34,709 bases of DNA, taken from NCBI GenBank assembly GCA_902792685.1, contig CADBAP010000014.1, positions 1 through 34,709 on the forward strand, in the 5' to 3' direction. The stretch's first letter is position 1; the number at the start of each line of letters is the position of its first letter. The translations under genes and the position numbers were made by a program. The DNA comes from an uncultured Prevotellaceae bacterium (GTDB lineage: Bacteria > Bacteroidota > Bacteroidia > Bacteroidales > Bacteroidaceae). The notes beneath the pieces were generated by a model. That model was not told the origin of the DNA, did not search any database, and saw only the letters and a list, made by a program, of their open reading frames with translations. This document shows, piece by piece, positions 24,525 to 32,675 of this stretch.

Positions 24525-25121
24525 ATGAAGAAATTGATAATATTGATGCTGGCTGTACTGGGATGTATGACAGCATCGGCACAAAGCGACTACCAGAAGA
24601 CAGTAGCAAAATATAAGAACAGCACAGGTGTAACGGCAGCCATCACTTGTGTGAAGCACAGTTCTGCCGTTAAGAACAACGGCAGCAGCAAAGGTTCGTT
24701 CTATATGAAGAAGCCCAACAAGGTGAGCATCATCGTTGATGGCGGTAAAGACAAACTCATCATGAATGGCACCATCTTCACAATGGTGAAAGGCGGCAAG
24801 AAACACGTCACCGACAGCAAGAAGAATGCTCAGTTTGCCACCTTCCAGGCTGTATTCCAAAGCATCCTTTCCGGTGGTGCTACCGACATCAGCAAACTTG
24901 CTGGTGTACAGGTGACGAAAAGCGGACAGAATATGACCATTACCATTACACCTGATAGCAAGAAGAAAATGATGTTCTCCTCTTTCGTATTGGTATTGGA
25001 CACCAAAACATCAGAGATCAAATCGCTGCGCATGAACGAGCGAGGCAAAAACTATACAGAGTATTTGTTCTCTAATTTCTCGTTTAACGGAAAAGTCAAC
25101 GATGCTGTTTTCGTACCATAA
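24525..25121 (+). CDS. LolA-like outer-membrane carrier protein
   Basis: 198 residues with signal peptide MKKLIILMLAVLGCMTASAQ. The rest is a beta-rich protein with YQKTVAKYKNSTGVTAAITC, KGSFYMKKPNKVSIIVDGGKDKLIMNGTIFTMVKGGKKHV and a half-barrel-like pattern, matching the LolA/DUF4292-like carriers. In aryl polyene and flexirubin clusters such a protein carries a lipid across the periplasm after the MMPL exporter. A housekeeping lipoprotein-chaperone role is less likely given the neighbours. It ends 5 bp before the thioesterase gene. Confidence 0.7.
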   Translation: MKKLIILMLAVLGCMTASAQSDYQKTVAKYKNSTGVTAAITCVKHSSAVKNNGSSKGSFYMKKPNKVSIIVDGGKDKLIMNGTIFTMVKGGKKHVTDSKKNAQFATFQAVFQSILSGGATDISKLAGVQVTKSGQNMTITITPDSKKKMMFSSFVLVLDTKTSEIKSLRMNERGKNYTEYLFSNFSFNGKVNDAVFVP

Positions 25122-25126
25122 GAGAC

Positions 25127-25549
25127 ATGAAAAAAGAACTTGAAGACATCTGTCGTATTCCCGTGAAATTCAGCGAGATAGATTCAATGTGTGTTGCGTG
25201 GCACGGGTCTTACGTCACCTATATGGAAGACGGACGAGAGTCGTTTGGTCGTCATTATCCCGGTATCGGCTATGAGGACATCCAGCGCAGCGGCATCTAT
25301 GCCCCCTTGTACGACATGCACATCAAATACTTTGCTTCGCTGCGTATCAATGATGTGGCAGAGATACATACTAAATATGTTTATAAGCGTGGTGCCCGTC
25401 TCGACTATGTCTATCAAATTTTCCGCGAAAGCGATCACCAGTTATGCGCAGAGGCAACGACCACACAGTTGTTCATCGACCCCGATGGTAATCTGATGAC
25501 CGACAAACCTGCATACTATCAGGCGTGGCAAAATAAATTTTTGAAGTAA
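25127..25549 (+). CDS. 4HBT/YbgC-like acyl thioesterase
   Basis: 140 residues, hot-dog fold. VKFSEIDSMCVAWHGSYVTYMEDGRESF corresponds to the 4-hydroxybenzoyl-CoA thioesterase signature, where Asp and His/Gly-Tyr bind the thioester. It contains LDYVYQIFRESDHQLCAEATTTQLFID near the end. It could release the finished acyl chain from the ACP or act as proof-reader (compare ApeK). It ends 18 bp before serS, so the cluster seems to be co-transcribed with a housekeeping gene. Confidence 0.8.
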   Translation: MKKELEDICRIPVKFSEIDSMCVAWHGSYVTYMEDGRESFGRHYPGIGYEDIQRSGIYAPLYDMHIKYFASLRINDVAEIHTKYVYKRGARLDYVYQIFRESDHQLCAEATTTQLFIDPDGNLMTDKPAYYQAWQNKFLK

Positions 25550-25567
25550 ATTCCAAATAAAAAATAT

Positions 25568-26893
25568 ATGCTTACATTAAATCTGATTAAAGAAGAAACC
25601 GACCGCGTTATTCGTGGTTTGGAAAAGAAACACTTCGAAGGAGCACAGGCAGCTGTTGAACAGGTGTTAGCCATCGACAAATGCCGTCGTGAGGCACAAC
25701 AGAAAGCCGACAACACCAAGATGGAGAGTAACCAGTTGTCCAAGCAAATTGGTGCTCTGATGAAGGAAGGCAAGCGTGATGAAGCCGAGCAGATTAAGGC
25801 TCGCGTAGGTGAACTGAAACAAGCAGAGAAAGCATTCCGTGAGGAGATGGAAACTTCCGAGAAAGAGATGAACGCCCTGCTCTGCCAAATTCCGAACATC
25901 CCCTACGATGAGGTTCCTGAAGGCAAGGTAGCAGAAGATAATATAGTGGTGAAAAGTAATCTAAAGGATTGCGACGGCACCGATACCGTTGGTAATTGGA
26001 CGGCTAACCCTGAGAATGGTGAGGCTAAACTCCCTCACTGGGAATTGGCTAAGAAATACAACCTCATAGACTTCGACCTCGGTGTGAAGATTACGGGTGC
26101 CGGCTTCCCTGTCTATGTGGGCAAGGGAGCCAGATTGCAGCGCGCCCTTATCAATTTCTTCCTCGACGAAGCTCGCAAGAGCGGTTATACAGAGCTGATG
26201 CCACCTACCGTTGTCAACGCCGCTTCTGGCTACGGCACAGGACAGTTGCCCGATAAGGAAGGACAGATGTATCATTGTGAGGAAGACGATTTCTACCTCA
26301 TTCCTACCGCCGAGGTGCCCGTCACCAATATCTACCGCGATGTCATCCTCGACGAGAAAGACCTGCCTATCAAAAACTGCGCTTATACCGAATGTTTCCG
26401 TCGCGAAGCCGGTAGCTATGGTAAGGACGTACGCGGTCTGAACCGTCTGCATGAGTTCTCGAAGATTGAGATTGTGCGCATCGACAAACCAGAACACTCG
26501 AAGGAGAGTCACAAGGAGATGCTGGAACATGTGGAAGGCCTCTTGAAGAAGCTTGAACTCCCCTACCGCATCCTGTTACTCTGTGGTGGAGACCAGAGTT
26601 TCACCTCTGCCATCTGCTACGATTTCGAAGTCTATAGCGAGGCTCAGCACCGTTGGTTGGAAGTATCTTCCGTCAGCAACTTCGACACCTATCAAGCCAA
26701 CCGTCTGAAGTGCCGCTATCGTCATGCTGAGGACAAGAAGATAGAACTTTGTCACACACTGAACGGTTCAGCGTTGGCACTGCCCCGCATCGTTGCAGCC
26801 ATCATGGAGAACAACCAGACGCCTGAAGGAATCCGTGTGCCGAAGGTCCTCGTCCCCTATTGCGGTTTCGAAATCTTGGATGACAAGATCTAA
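25568..26893 (+). CDS. serS: Seryl-tRNA synthetase
   Basis: 441 residues. The N-terminal 110 residues form the long antiparallel coiled coil that grips tRNA-Ser (EETDRVIRGLEKKHFEGAQAA... EMETSEKEMNALLCQIPN). The class II catalytic core follows with motif 2 (FRREAGSYGKDVRGLNRLHEF) and motif 3 (HTLNGSALALPRIVAAIMENNQ). It charges tRNA-Ser with serine in the cytoplasm. It is normally a stand-alone housekeeping gene; here it closes the lipid cluster. A strong bidirectional terminator follows. Confidence 0.97.
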   Translation: MLTLNLIKEETDRVIRGLEKKHFEGAQAAVEQVLAIDKCRREAQQKADNTKMESNQLSKQIGALMKEGKRDEAEQIKARVGELKQAEKAFREEMETSEKEMNALLCQIPNIPYDEVPEGKVAEDNIVVKSNLKDCDGTDTVGNWTANPENGEAKLPHWELAKKYNLIDFDLGVKITGAGFPVYVGKGARLQRALINFFLDEARKSGYTELMPPTVVNAASGYGTGQLPDKEGQMYHCEEDDFYLIPTAEVPVTNIYRDVILDEKDLPIKNCAYTECFRREAGSYGKDVRGLNRLHEFSKIEIVRIDKPEHSKESHKEMLEHVEGLLKKLELPYRILLLCGGDQSFTSAICYDFEVYSEAQHRWLEVSSVSNFDTYQANRLKCRYRHAEDKKIELCHTLNGSALALPRIVAAIMENNQTPEGIRVPKVLVPYCGFEILDDKI

Positions 26894-26900
26894 AAAAAGA

Positions 26901-26936
26901 ACCACCGTCGTGATTTGCGACGGTGGTATTTTTTTA
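26901..26936. terminator. Bidirectional terminator between serS and the C69 peptidase
   Basis: Perfect 10-bp stem ACCACCGTCG (26901-26910) with CGACGGTGGT (26918-26927), 7-nt loop, T-tract on the right and A-tract on the left. It serves the rightward serS transcript and the leftward operon ending at 26946. Confidence 0.9.
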
Positions 26937-26945
26937 TAAGGGAGT

Positions 26946-28586
26946 TTATTCCTCTGGTACAGCAAACTTGTCTCCTGTTTGTTTCACTAAGGCACGACGT
27001 GCATTCTCTGTATAGCCCGGACGTTGTACTTCGGCACCGATGCCTTCAGGTGTACGCTCAAACTTTCCGTCTTTCTCCGGTTTGACAGCCATATCGTTGT
27101 ATTTAACAATCAGATAAATGGCCAGCTCGCGCCAACGTGCCAACATCTGCTGGGCTTTCTCGTTGCTGTAGTCATTGAGATATTTCAATGTGGCCTGTTT
27201 GTCTTGTGCATACAGACTCTTCGCTTTGTCCTCAACAGATGGTTGAGCCACAAAATAACTTTGTTCCAATGAGTCGCGCACCTCTTTCAGCGACGGGAAC
27301 ATCTGGGCATATCGCGGATAAACCATATTGCTCACCCAATTGCAAATCCAAAAAGCATTTTTATCCGAGAAGGTAAGGGCATCTGCTCCTGGGGTGTTGT
27401 AACACTCCGGCTGAACGGTGTTGCCGCAATAGATAGGTGTATAAGCCACCATGTTGCCGTCGTCGTTGCCGAACCACAGTACACCACCAATCTCACGCGG
27501 CAGCCACGAACGCATCTGCGAGACATAAGAGAAACCTGTCTGCTGGGTGCTGGTAGGACGTTCGTTGAAGTATTTCTTTCCATCAACCTTGAAGGTCAGC
27601 GGTGTAGGACGATAGGGACTGTCCCAGTTTCCTGAAGCTACATCCTGATCAAGTGCCAATGGTGTACCTTCATAATGGTCACGCATCGCAGTCTCTACAT
27701 CCTGCACACTCAGTTTGCGGTTCGGGATAATCCACAGAGGCATATCCTCTGCATTCGGATCTTTGCCTAAAGCCCAAGGCAGATAACGTGAGAAGTCGTC
27801 GGAGAAGCGGTTGAAGAATGCCCATACACGAGCATCACAGAAACGACGACCGGAAAAATCGGGTTTGGCATACGCCATCTTCCAGGAGAACTCAGCATCC
27901 TTACCCGTAAACCAGCCTTTCTCGCGAGCAAACGACACGACATCCTTGGAATAGAGCACATTCTTCTTATCCTTCATATTGAACGTACCGATGCGACTCT
28001 GGTTTGCATGCGCACAGATTGCGTCATCGGGAATGCGCAGTGCCACCCAAACGACACCCTTTGAACCAGGACCCTTACCCATCATCTCCATAATCCACGC
28101 CTCATTGGGATCGCAGATCGTGAAGGTTTCACCTTCACTATTATAACCATAGGTTTCAGCCAACGTCGTCATCACCTTGATGGCTTCGCGGGCTGTACGC
28201 GAACGCTGGAGGGCAATGTATATCAGCGAACCATAGTCGATGATACCATCTGGATCAACCATCTCCTCACGACCGCCATAGGTCGTTTCACCGATGGTTA
28301 CCTGCCACTCGTTGATGTTGCCGATGACGTTGTAGGTTTCTGCAGCCTCTGGTATCTCACCGTGATATTTGTTGGTATCCCAGTCGTACACTTTACGCAT
28401 CTCACCCGGCTGGTGCTTTCCTGCAGGGAAATGACACAATCCGATAAACATACCATAGGAGTCCGCATTATAGGAACAGATCACAGAACCGTCGGTGCTG
28501 GCGTTCTTTCCTACAATGAAGTTTGTACACGCTGATGCTTTGATGCCGAACAGCGCACAAGCGATAAGAATCAAAAATTTTTTCAT
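26946..28586 (-). CDS. C69-family dipeptidase
   Basis: 546 residues. Signal peptide MKKFLILIACALFGIKASA, then C20 begins CTNFIVGKNASTDGSVICSYNADSYG. This is the N-terminal nucleophile and opening signature of the peptidase C69 (PepD-type) Ntn-hydrolases; the new N-terminal Cys appears after cleavage. The rest shows REAIKVM, ETYGYNSEGETFTICDPNEAWIMEM and a C-terminal helical part. It splits dipeptides, probably in the periplasm. The ATG overlaps the stop of the upstream M23 gene (ATGA), so translation is coupled. Members of this family are frequent in gut Bacteroidota. Confidence 0.88.
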   Translation of the reverse strand: MKKFLILIACALFGIKASACTNFIVGKNASTDGSVICSYNADSYGMFIGLCHFPAGKHQPGEMRKVYDWDTNKYHGEIPEAAETYNVIGNINEWQVTIGETTYGGREEMVDPDGIIDYGSLIYIALQRSRTAREAIKVMTTLAETYGYNSEGETFTICDPNEAWIMEMMGKGPGSKGVVWVALRIPDDAICAHANQSRIGTFNMKDKKNVLYSKDVVSFAREKGWFTGKDAEFSWKMAYAKPDFSGRRFCDARVWAFFNRFSDDFSRYLPWALGKDPNAEDMPLWIIPNRKLSVQDVETAMRDHYEGTPLALDQDVASGNWDSPYRPTPLTFKVDGKKYFNERPTSTQQTGFSYVSQMRSWLPREIGGVLWFGNDDGNMVAYTPIYCGNTVQPECYNTPGADALTFSDKNAFWICNWVSNMVYPRYAQMFPSLKEVRDSLEQSYFVAQPSVEDKAKSLYAQDKQATLKYLNDYSNEKAQQMLARWRELAIYLIVKYNDMAVKPEKDGKFERTPEGIGAEVQRPGYTENARRALVKQTGDKFAVPEE

Positions 28587-29602
28587 ATTTTCCTTTTTCC
28601 TCTGATTTTGATTTCACATACTGTCGTGTTGCCATAGACATCGGACAGCACATATTTAAGTCGGTAGTCACGTTCCTGTCCGATATAGACAATCCCCTTC
28701 CGGTTATCAGCCCAAAGAATGGGGAGTGTGTTCGTTGGTTCGATGAAAGACTTCAAGAACCATACCTTATTTTTATGATAATAGGCAGAGTCACCCCACA
28801 CATCGATAAGCGGATTCTTAACTCTGGGGATGTTATCTACGTTGCTGCGGAACACCTCACGACCATCAACATAGAAGTTTGTGTAACGAACACCGAGGTC
28901 GTTATATACACTGTCCATGTGGTCGTTGGCTCGAATGGCGAAGCCCAGATTGCCCCATGCCTCAAACACCTCATCACCAAAAGCATGGATCGTTGGTTCG
29001 CTGCTGTTGGCGAAATAAGACAATGTATCTTGCGGATAAACCCTGAAAGCGATAGCCTCTGGAGCCGTTGTATCTCGCACAAACGTAGAGAGATAGTTCA
29101 GCGGGTCTAACATCGTCCAATCTGCCGTCTGTCGTATTTCCAAGTGGAGATGCGGACCGAAGGAATGACCGCTATTACCACTGAAAGCAATAAACTGTCC
29201 TTCTGACACAGGAATGTCTGTAGCTTTGAGAAACACCTCACAACTGTCGTTGCCCACTTGAGCACGACGACGATTGATTGCAGCTGTTATACGTGGAGAG
29301 AATGCTTTCAGGTGACAATAGACTGTGGTATGTCCATCAGGTTGCTGAATGTATATCGCATTGCCAAAACCATCCACATTGGATTTGATACGAGAAACAT
29401 ATCCGCCAGCAATCGCATAGATAACCTTTCCTTCCTGTCGGTCGGTTTTTACATCGATGCCTCCATGAAAATGGGCAGGACGCGGTTCACCGAAATTACC
29501 CGCCAACATGATGGGATAATGAACAGGCGACGAATAAATCACCTCTGCCGCACAGCGAAGTGCACAGCACAACAAGATGAATAACAGTCTCTCAACTTTC
29601 AA
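28583..29602 (-). CDS. M23-family metallopeptidase
   Basis: 339 residues, signal peptide MKVERLLFILLCCALRCAAE. The M23 (LytM) zinc site is visible: H46-x-x-x-D50 in HFHGGIDVKTD, then GHTTVYCHLKAFS and GPHLHLEIRQT. A C-terminal beta-rich domain runs from about residue 170. Such enzymes cut peptidoglycan cross-bridges in the periplasm. It is in line with nadC upstream (18 bp) and with the dipeptidase downstream, which overlaps by 4 bp. Confidence 0.88.
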   Translation of the reverse strand: MKVERLLFILLCCALRCAAEVIYSSPVHYPIMLAGNFGEPRPAHFHGGIDVKTDRQEGKVIYAIAGGYVSRIKSNVDGFGNAIYIQQPDGHTTVYCHLKAFSPRITAAINRRRAQVGNDSCEVFLKATDIPVSEGQFIAFSGNSGHSFGPHLHLEIRQTADWTMLDPLNYLSTFVRDTTAPEAIAFRVYPQDTLSYFANSSEPTIHAFGDEVFEAWGNLGFAIRANDHMDSVYNDLGVRYTNFYVDGREVFRSNVDNIPRVKNPLIDVWGDSAYYHKNKVWFLKSFIEPTNTLPILWADNRKGIVYIGQERDYRLKYVLSDVYGNTTVCEIKIRGKRKI

Positions 29603-29620
29603 CGCTATTCCCTCAACTAA

Positions 29621-30469
29621 TTAACATGCCTTGAAACTCATGTCGAGACCCTTTACTGAATGTGTCAATGCACCAACTGATACAAAGTCAACACCCTGTT
29701 CGGCATAACTGCGGATAGTATCGAAGGTGATGCCGCCACTCGACTCCGTCTCATAGCGTCCTGCGATGATGTCAACAGCTTTCTTTGTATCAGCAACGGT
29801 AAAGTTATCGAGCATGATACGATCCACGCCGCCACAGTCGAGCACCTGCTGGAGTTCGTCGAAGTTGCGCACTTCAATCTCAATTTTCAAGTCCAGCTGG
29901 TTCTTCTCCAGATAGTCGTGACAGCGGTTGATGGCATTAGCAATACCGCCAGCAAAGTCAACATGGTTGTCTTTCAGGAGAATCATATCGAAAAGACCGA
30001 TACGGTGATTGGTTCCTCCGCCAATTTTCACAGCTTGCTTCTCCAGCATACGAAGACCGGGTGTCGTCTTTCGGGTATCCAACACGCGTGTATTTGTTCC
30101 TTCCAACAGTTTCACATATTTACGCGTCTGTGTGGCAATACCACTCATTCGTTGCATGATGTTCAGCATCAGACGTTCTGTCTGTAGTAGGGAGCGCACC
30201 TTACCGGTTACTATCATAGCGATGTCGCCTACTCTCACTTCCGTGCCGTCTTGCATCAGCACCTCTACCTGCATGGTTGGATCGAAGCGGTTGAACACGC
30301 GTTTAGCCACTTCTACTCCGGCAAGCACTCCATTCTCCTTGATAAGAAGGTGTGACTTACCCATTGCGTCTTCCGGAATACAGCACAACGTTGTGTGGTC
30401 TCCGTCACCGATGTCCTCTGAAAAAGCGAGGTCAATCAGTTTGTCTTCCAACTGGTCTACTGATAACAT
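29621..30469 (-). CDS. nadC: Nicotinate-nucleotide diphosphorylase (carboxylating)
   Basis: 282 residues from ATG 30469; a TTG 54 bp upstream would extend it but is less likely. The quinolinate phosphoribosyltransferase signature is clear: LAFSEDIGDGDHTT near the start, MQRMSGIATQTRKYV, RVLDTRKTTPGLRMLEKQAVKIGGGTNHR, LLKDNHVDFAGG and VDRIMLDNFTV. It converts quinolinate and PRPP to nicotinate mononucleotide in NAD synthesis. The other nad genes are not in the window. Confidence 0.96.
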   Translation of the reverse strand: MLSVDQLEDKLIDLAFSEDIGDGDHTTLCCIPEDAMGKSHLLIKENGVLAGVEVAKRVFNRFDPTMQVEVLMQDGTEVRVGDIAMIVTGKVRSLLQTERLMLNIMQRMSGIATQTRKYVKLLEGTNTRVLDTRKTTPGLRMLEKQAVKIGGGTNHRIGLFDMILLKDNHVDFAGGIANAINRCHDYLEKNQLDLKIEIEVRNFDELQQVLDCGGVDRIMLDNFTVADTKKAVDIIAGRYETESSGGITFDTIRSYAEQGVDFVSVGALTHSVKGLDMSFKAC

Positions 30470-30524
30470 AATATAAAGTATTAAAGGTTTAACATTGTTT
30501 GCTTTCGTTTTGAATGTCGCCAAT

Positions 30525-31553
30525 TTATTTCTTGGTCTTCAAATCTTTCTTGATGCGAGCAGCTCCCTTGATGTCTTGTGGAACCTGAATGGCTTCAGGA
30601 CGCTGACCTGATGGTGGCTGAATCCTTTGTGGGCGTTGTGCGGAAACAGGCATGTTACTGCTGGAAGGCAGTTCAGGACGAACAACTGCTTGATTTTGCG
30701 ACAGACTGTCAGCTGGTGATGAATTGTTTGCAGGCACATCTTGCTCTTTCACATGCATCTTCACCAAATGGATATTGGTAATACACAACAGTTTCAACGA
30801 CTTTGTGGGTTGTACGGCATCGTTGGTCATCAGGATGTAGCCGCGTATCTCTTTGATGCCCAATCTACCGGCATCAGCCATCGTCAGCATATAATGAGAA
30901 TTGCTGTTGATATGCTGCATCTGACTGGCAATACTGTCGTTGAGGTATTTCACCATCAACACAGCCATTCCGCCACGAGTTCCTTCCTGGACAATATACT
31001 GCACATCGAAATGAAGTTCCAGACGGTCACCACGATGATACGAGGTGTCAGCTTTCAAATAGAACGCTGTCGAATTGAATGGTGCCTGTGGTGAGAACAC
31101 CATCGCACGTGCACCAGCCCAGATATCAGCCGTATCTCCTTTTTCCGACAAAGAACCATATTGACTAATCTGACTGGCTGAAGCACCATGTGCCAAAGCT
31201 TCATCGCTCAAACGCTCAGCCAACTCCGAATAGATATCATGCAACCGCTCCGTATGGCGCAGGTAATACTGCATGGACGATTCGAACTGCTGTTCTGTGA
31301 CGCCGTATTTTTCCAGCACCGCCATCTTATATGCCTGGTCCTTGATCACATGGTCACCGGAAGGGTCTTGCGTCTGAGCAATAGCGATAGCCAGATGATA
31401 ATCATAGAGGATGTCTTCCATTTCACCAGGAGACAAATACTCAGACGGCACCTGCGGTTTACAGGAGAGTAGAAGAAGTAAACAAAAACCTACCCCCAAC
31501 CCCTTCCAAAGGAAGGAGAGCTTTAGATGTTTAGACAGGGGTGTTTTGTTCAT
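30525..31553 (-). CDS. DUF4296 lipoprotein
   Basis: 342 residues. N-terminal MNKTPLSKHLKLSFLWKG then GVGFCLLLLLSC gives a lipobox (LLSC), so an inner- or outer-membrane lipoprotein. EYLSPGEMEDILYDYHLAIAIA is the DUF4296 signature. The C-terminal 60 residues are Pro/Gln-rich and probably disordered, ending in Lys-rich sequence. Function unknown. The gene sits directly downstream of lspA, the signal peptidase that would process it; the same order occurs widely in Bacteroidota. Part of its signal peptide is encoded by a G-rich inverted repeat (31489-31520). Confidence 0.8.
   Translation of the reverse strand: MNKTPLSKHLKLSFLWKGLGVGFCLLLLLSCKPQVPSEYLSPGEMEDILYDYHLAIAIAQTQDPSGDHVIKDQAYKMAVLEKYGVTEQQFESSMQYYLRHTERLHDIYSELAERLSDEALAHGASASQISQYGSLSEKGDTADIWAGARAMVFSPQAPFNSTAFYLKADTSYHRGDRLELHFDVQYIVQEGTRGGMAVLMVKYLNDSIASQMQHINSNSHYMLTMADAGRLGIKEIRGYILMTNDAVQPTKSLKLLCITNIHLVKMHVKEQDVPANNSSPADSLSQNQAVVRPELPSSSNMPVSAQRPQRIQPPSGQRPEAIQVPQDIKGAARIKKDLKTKK
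31489..31520. repeat. G-rich inverted repeat inside the start of the DUF4296 gene
   Basis: The plus strand has CCTACCCCCAACCCCTTCC then AAAGGAAGGAGAG, containing the palindrome CTTCC-AAA-GGAAG. It resembles the dispersed G-rich intergenic repeats seen at 228-281. It codes for roughly LSFLWKGLGVG in the lipoprotein signal. Confidence 0.5.
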
Positions 31554-31574
31554 GTTTCAAAATAGAGTTACTTC

Positions 31575-32201
31575 TTACTCCTTCTCTTCTTTCTCCTCTT
31601 TCCTCAAATCCAGTTCCTTTCGATAGAATAGCAAGATAAAGGCTACAGCCACACAGATGCAGGAGTCGGCAAAGTTGAAGATCGGACTGAAGAAGATGAA
31701 GCGTTCACCTCCCCATATCGGGAACCAGTCTGGATAGGTGGTATCGATGATAGGGAAATAAAACATATCGACTACGCGTCCCATCAGGAACGGTGCATAT
31801 CCGTCACCCATACTTACAACTGTTGACACCGCATAGGGTGTTGACTCGGTGAAGAAAAGTCCGTAGAACATGGAGTCGAAGATGTTTCCTGCGGCTCCGG
31901 CAGCTACCAATGACAGGCAAATCATATATCCCCAACTGGCACCTTCTTTGGCTTTCTTACGGATATACCAGATAGCTGCCGTGAAAGCAACGATACGGAA
32001 TACACTCAACACCAGTTTGTTGATGAATGTCATTCCGTAAGCCATTCCATTGTTCTCAATGAAATAGATCTGGAACCAGTCAAAGATATAGATTTTCTCG
32101 CCTAAGGTCATATTTATCTTCACCAACAACTTGATCACCTGATCGATGACAAGCAGTAGGATGATGAGAAGCCCGGCGACTTTGCCTTTTGTCATTTTCA
32201 T
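31575..32201 (-). CDS. lspA: Lipoprotein signal peptidase (signal peptidase II)
   Basis: 208 residues with four membrane helices (about 7-25, 68-90, 97-115 and 178-195). The two catalytic aspartates are in GRVVDMFYFP and FNFADSCI; NNGMAYGM matches the conserved ENxGxAFG box. A loop of about 30 residues between the third and fourth helices (SMFYGLFFTES...) is longer than in E. coli LspA, as is usual in Bacteroidota. It cleaves prolipoproteins before the lipidated Cys, and its downstream neighbour is a lipoprotein. The leader carries a 9-bp tandem repeat. Confidence 0.95.
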   Translation of the reverse strand: MKMTKGKVAGLLIILLLVIDQVIKLLVKINMTLGEKIYIFDWFQIYFIENNGMAYGMTFINKLVLSVFRIVAFTAAIWYIRKKAKEGASWGYMICLSLVAAGAAGNIFDSMFYGLFFTESTPYAVSTVVSMGDGYAPFLMGRVVDMFYFPIIDTTYPDWFPIWGGERFIFFSPIFNFADSCICVAVAFILLFYRKELDLRKEEKEEKE

Positions 32202-32202
32202 T

Positions 32203-32256
32203 TGAACTCCCTGAACTCCCTGAACTCCTTGAACTTCTTGAACTCCTTGAACTCCT
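32203..32256. repeat. Six 9-bp tandem repeats in the lspA leader
   Basis: Plus-strand units TGAACTCCC, TGAACTCCC, TGAACTCCT, TGAACTTCT, TGAACTCCT, TGAACTCCT. On the lspA strand each reads RGGAGTTCA (one unit AGAAGTTCA), and the array ends one base before the ATG. Several units contain AGGAG or GGGAG, i.e. Shine-Dalgarno-like words. Confidence 0.85.
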
Positions 32257-32260
32257 TGTT

Positions 32261-32641
32261 TTACTTCTTCCGTGCGTTCTTGGACTCAACACTCAGCGTA
32301 GCATGAGGAACGGCGCGAAGACGCTCCTTCGGAATCAACTCACCTGTGATGCGGTCGATGCCATAGGTTTTGTTCTGGATGCGCACCAATGCTGCCTCCA
32401 GTCCCTGGATAAATTTCTGCTGGCGCTGTGCCATCTGTACCAGTTCCTCTTTCGACTGTGTGGTACTACCCTCCTCCAATGCTTTGTAGGTGGGTGATGT
32501 GTCATCTACGTCATTAGAATCCTGGTTCGTCAAAACGCGCATTGTTGAGGCATAGTCCTCACGTGTCTTCCTTAACTTCTCGTTGATGATCTCGCGGAAT
32601 TCTTCCAGCTCCTCATCAGTGTAACGGGTTTTTGTTGCCAT
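32261..32641 (-). CDS. DksA/TraR-family protein without zinc-finger cysteines
   Basis: 126 residues. An N-terminal coiled-coil half (DEELEEFREIINEKLRKTREDY...) and the C-terminal YGIDRITGELIPKERLRAVPHATLSVESK are the hallmarks of the Bacteroidota DksA-like proteins that bind the RNA polymerase secondary channel. The usual Cys in YGICRxTGKLI is Asp here and no other Cys is left, so no metal site is possible. The fold may be held without zinc. It stands between ileS and lspA, a conserved order. Confidence 0.85.
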   Translation of the reverse strand: MATKTRYTDEELEEFREIINEKLRKTREDYASTMRVLTNQDSNDVDDTSPTYKALEEGSTTQSKEELVQMAQRQQKFIQGLEAALVRIQNKTYGIDRITGELIPKERLRAVPHATLSVESKNARKK

Positions 32642-32675
32642 AAGCTGTTATTAGTTTGTTATTTAGTTTTTAGTT

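Noticed and set aside
29621-30523. Longer nadC start at 30523
   Set aside because: It would use TTG and adds 18 residues outside the family alignment; the ATG at 30469 fits better.
32203-32256. CRISPR-like array
   Set aside because: Units are 9 bp without spacers, so it is an ordinary tandem repeat.
32080-32292. Arg-Ser-rich 70-residue frame
   Set aside because: The repeated RSS/GSS stretch is simply the 9-bp tandem array read in another frame.
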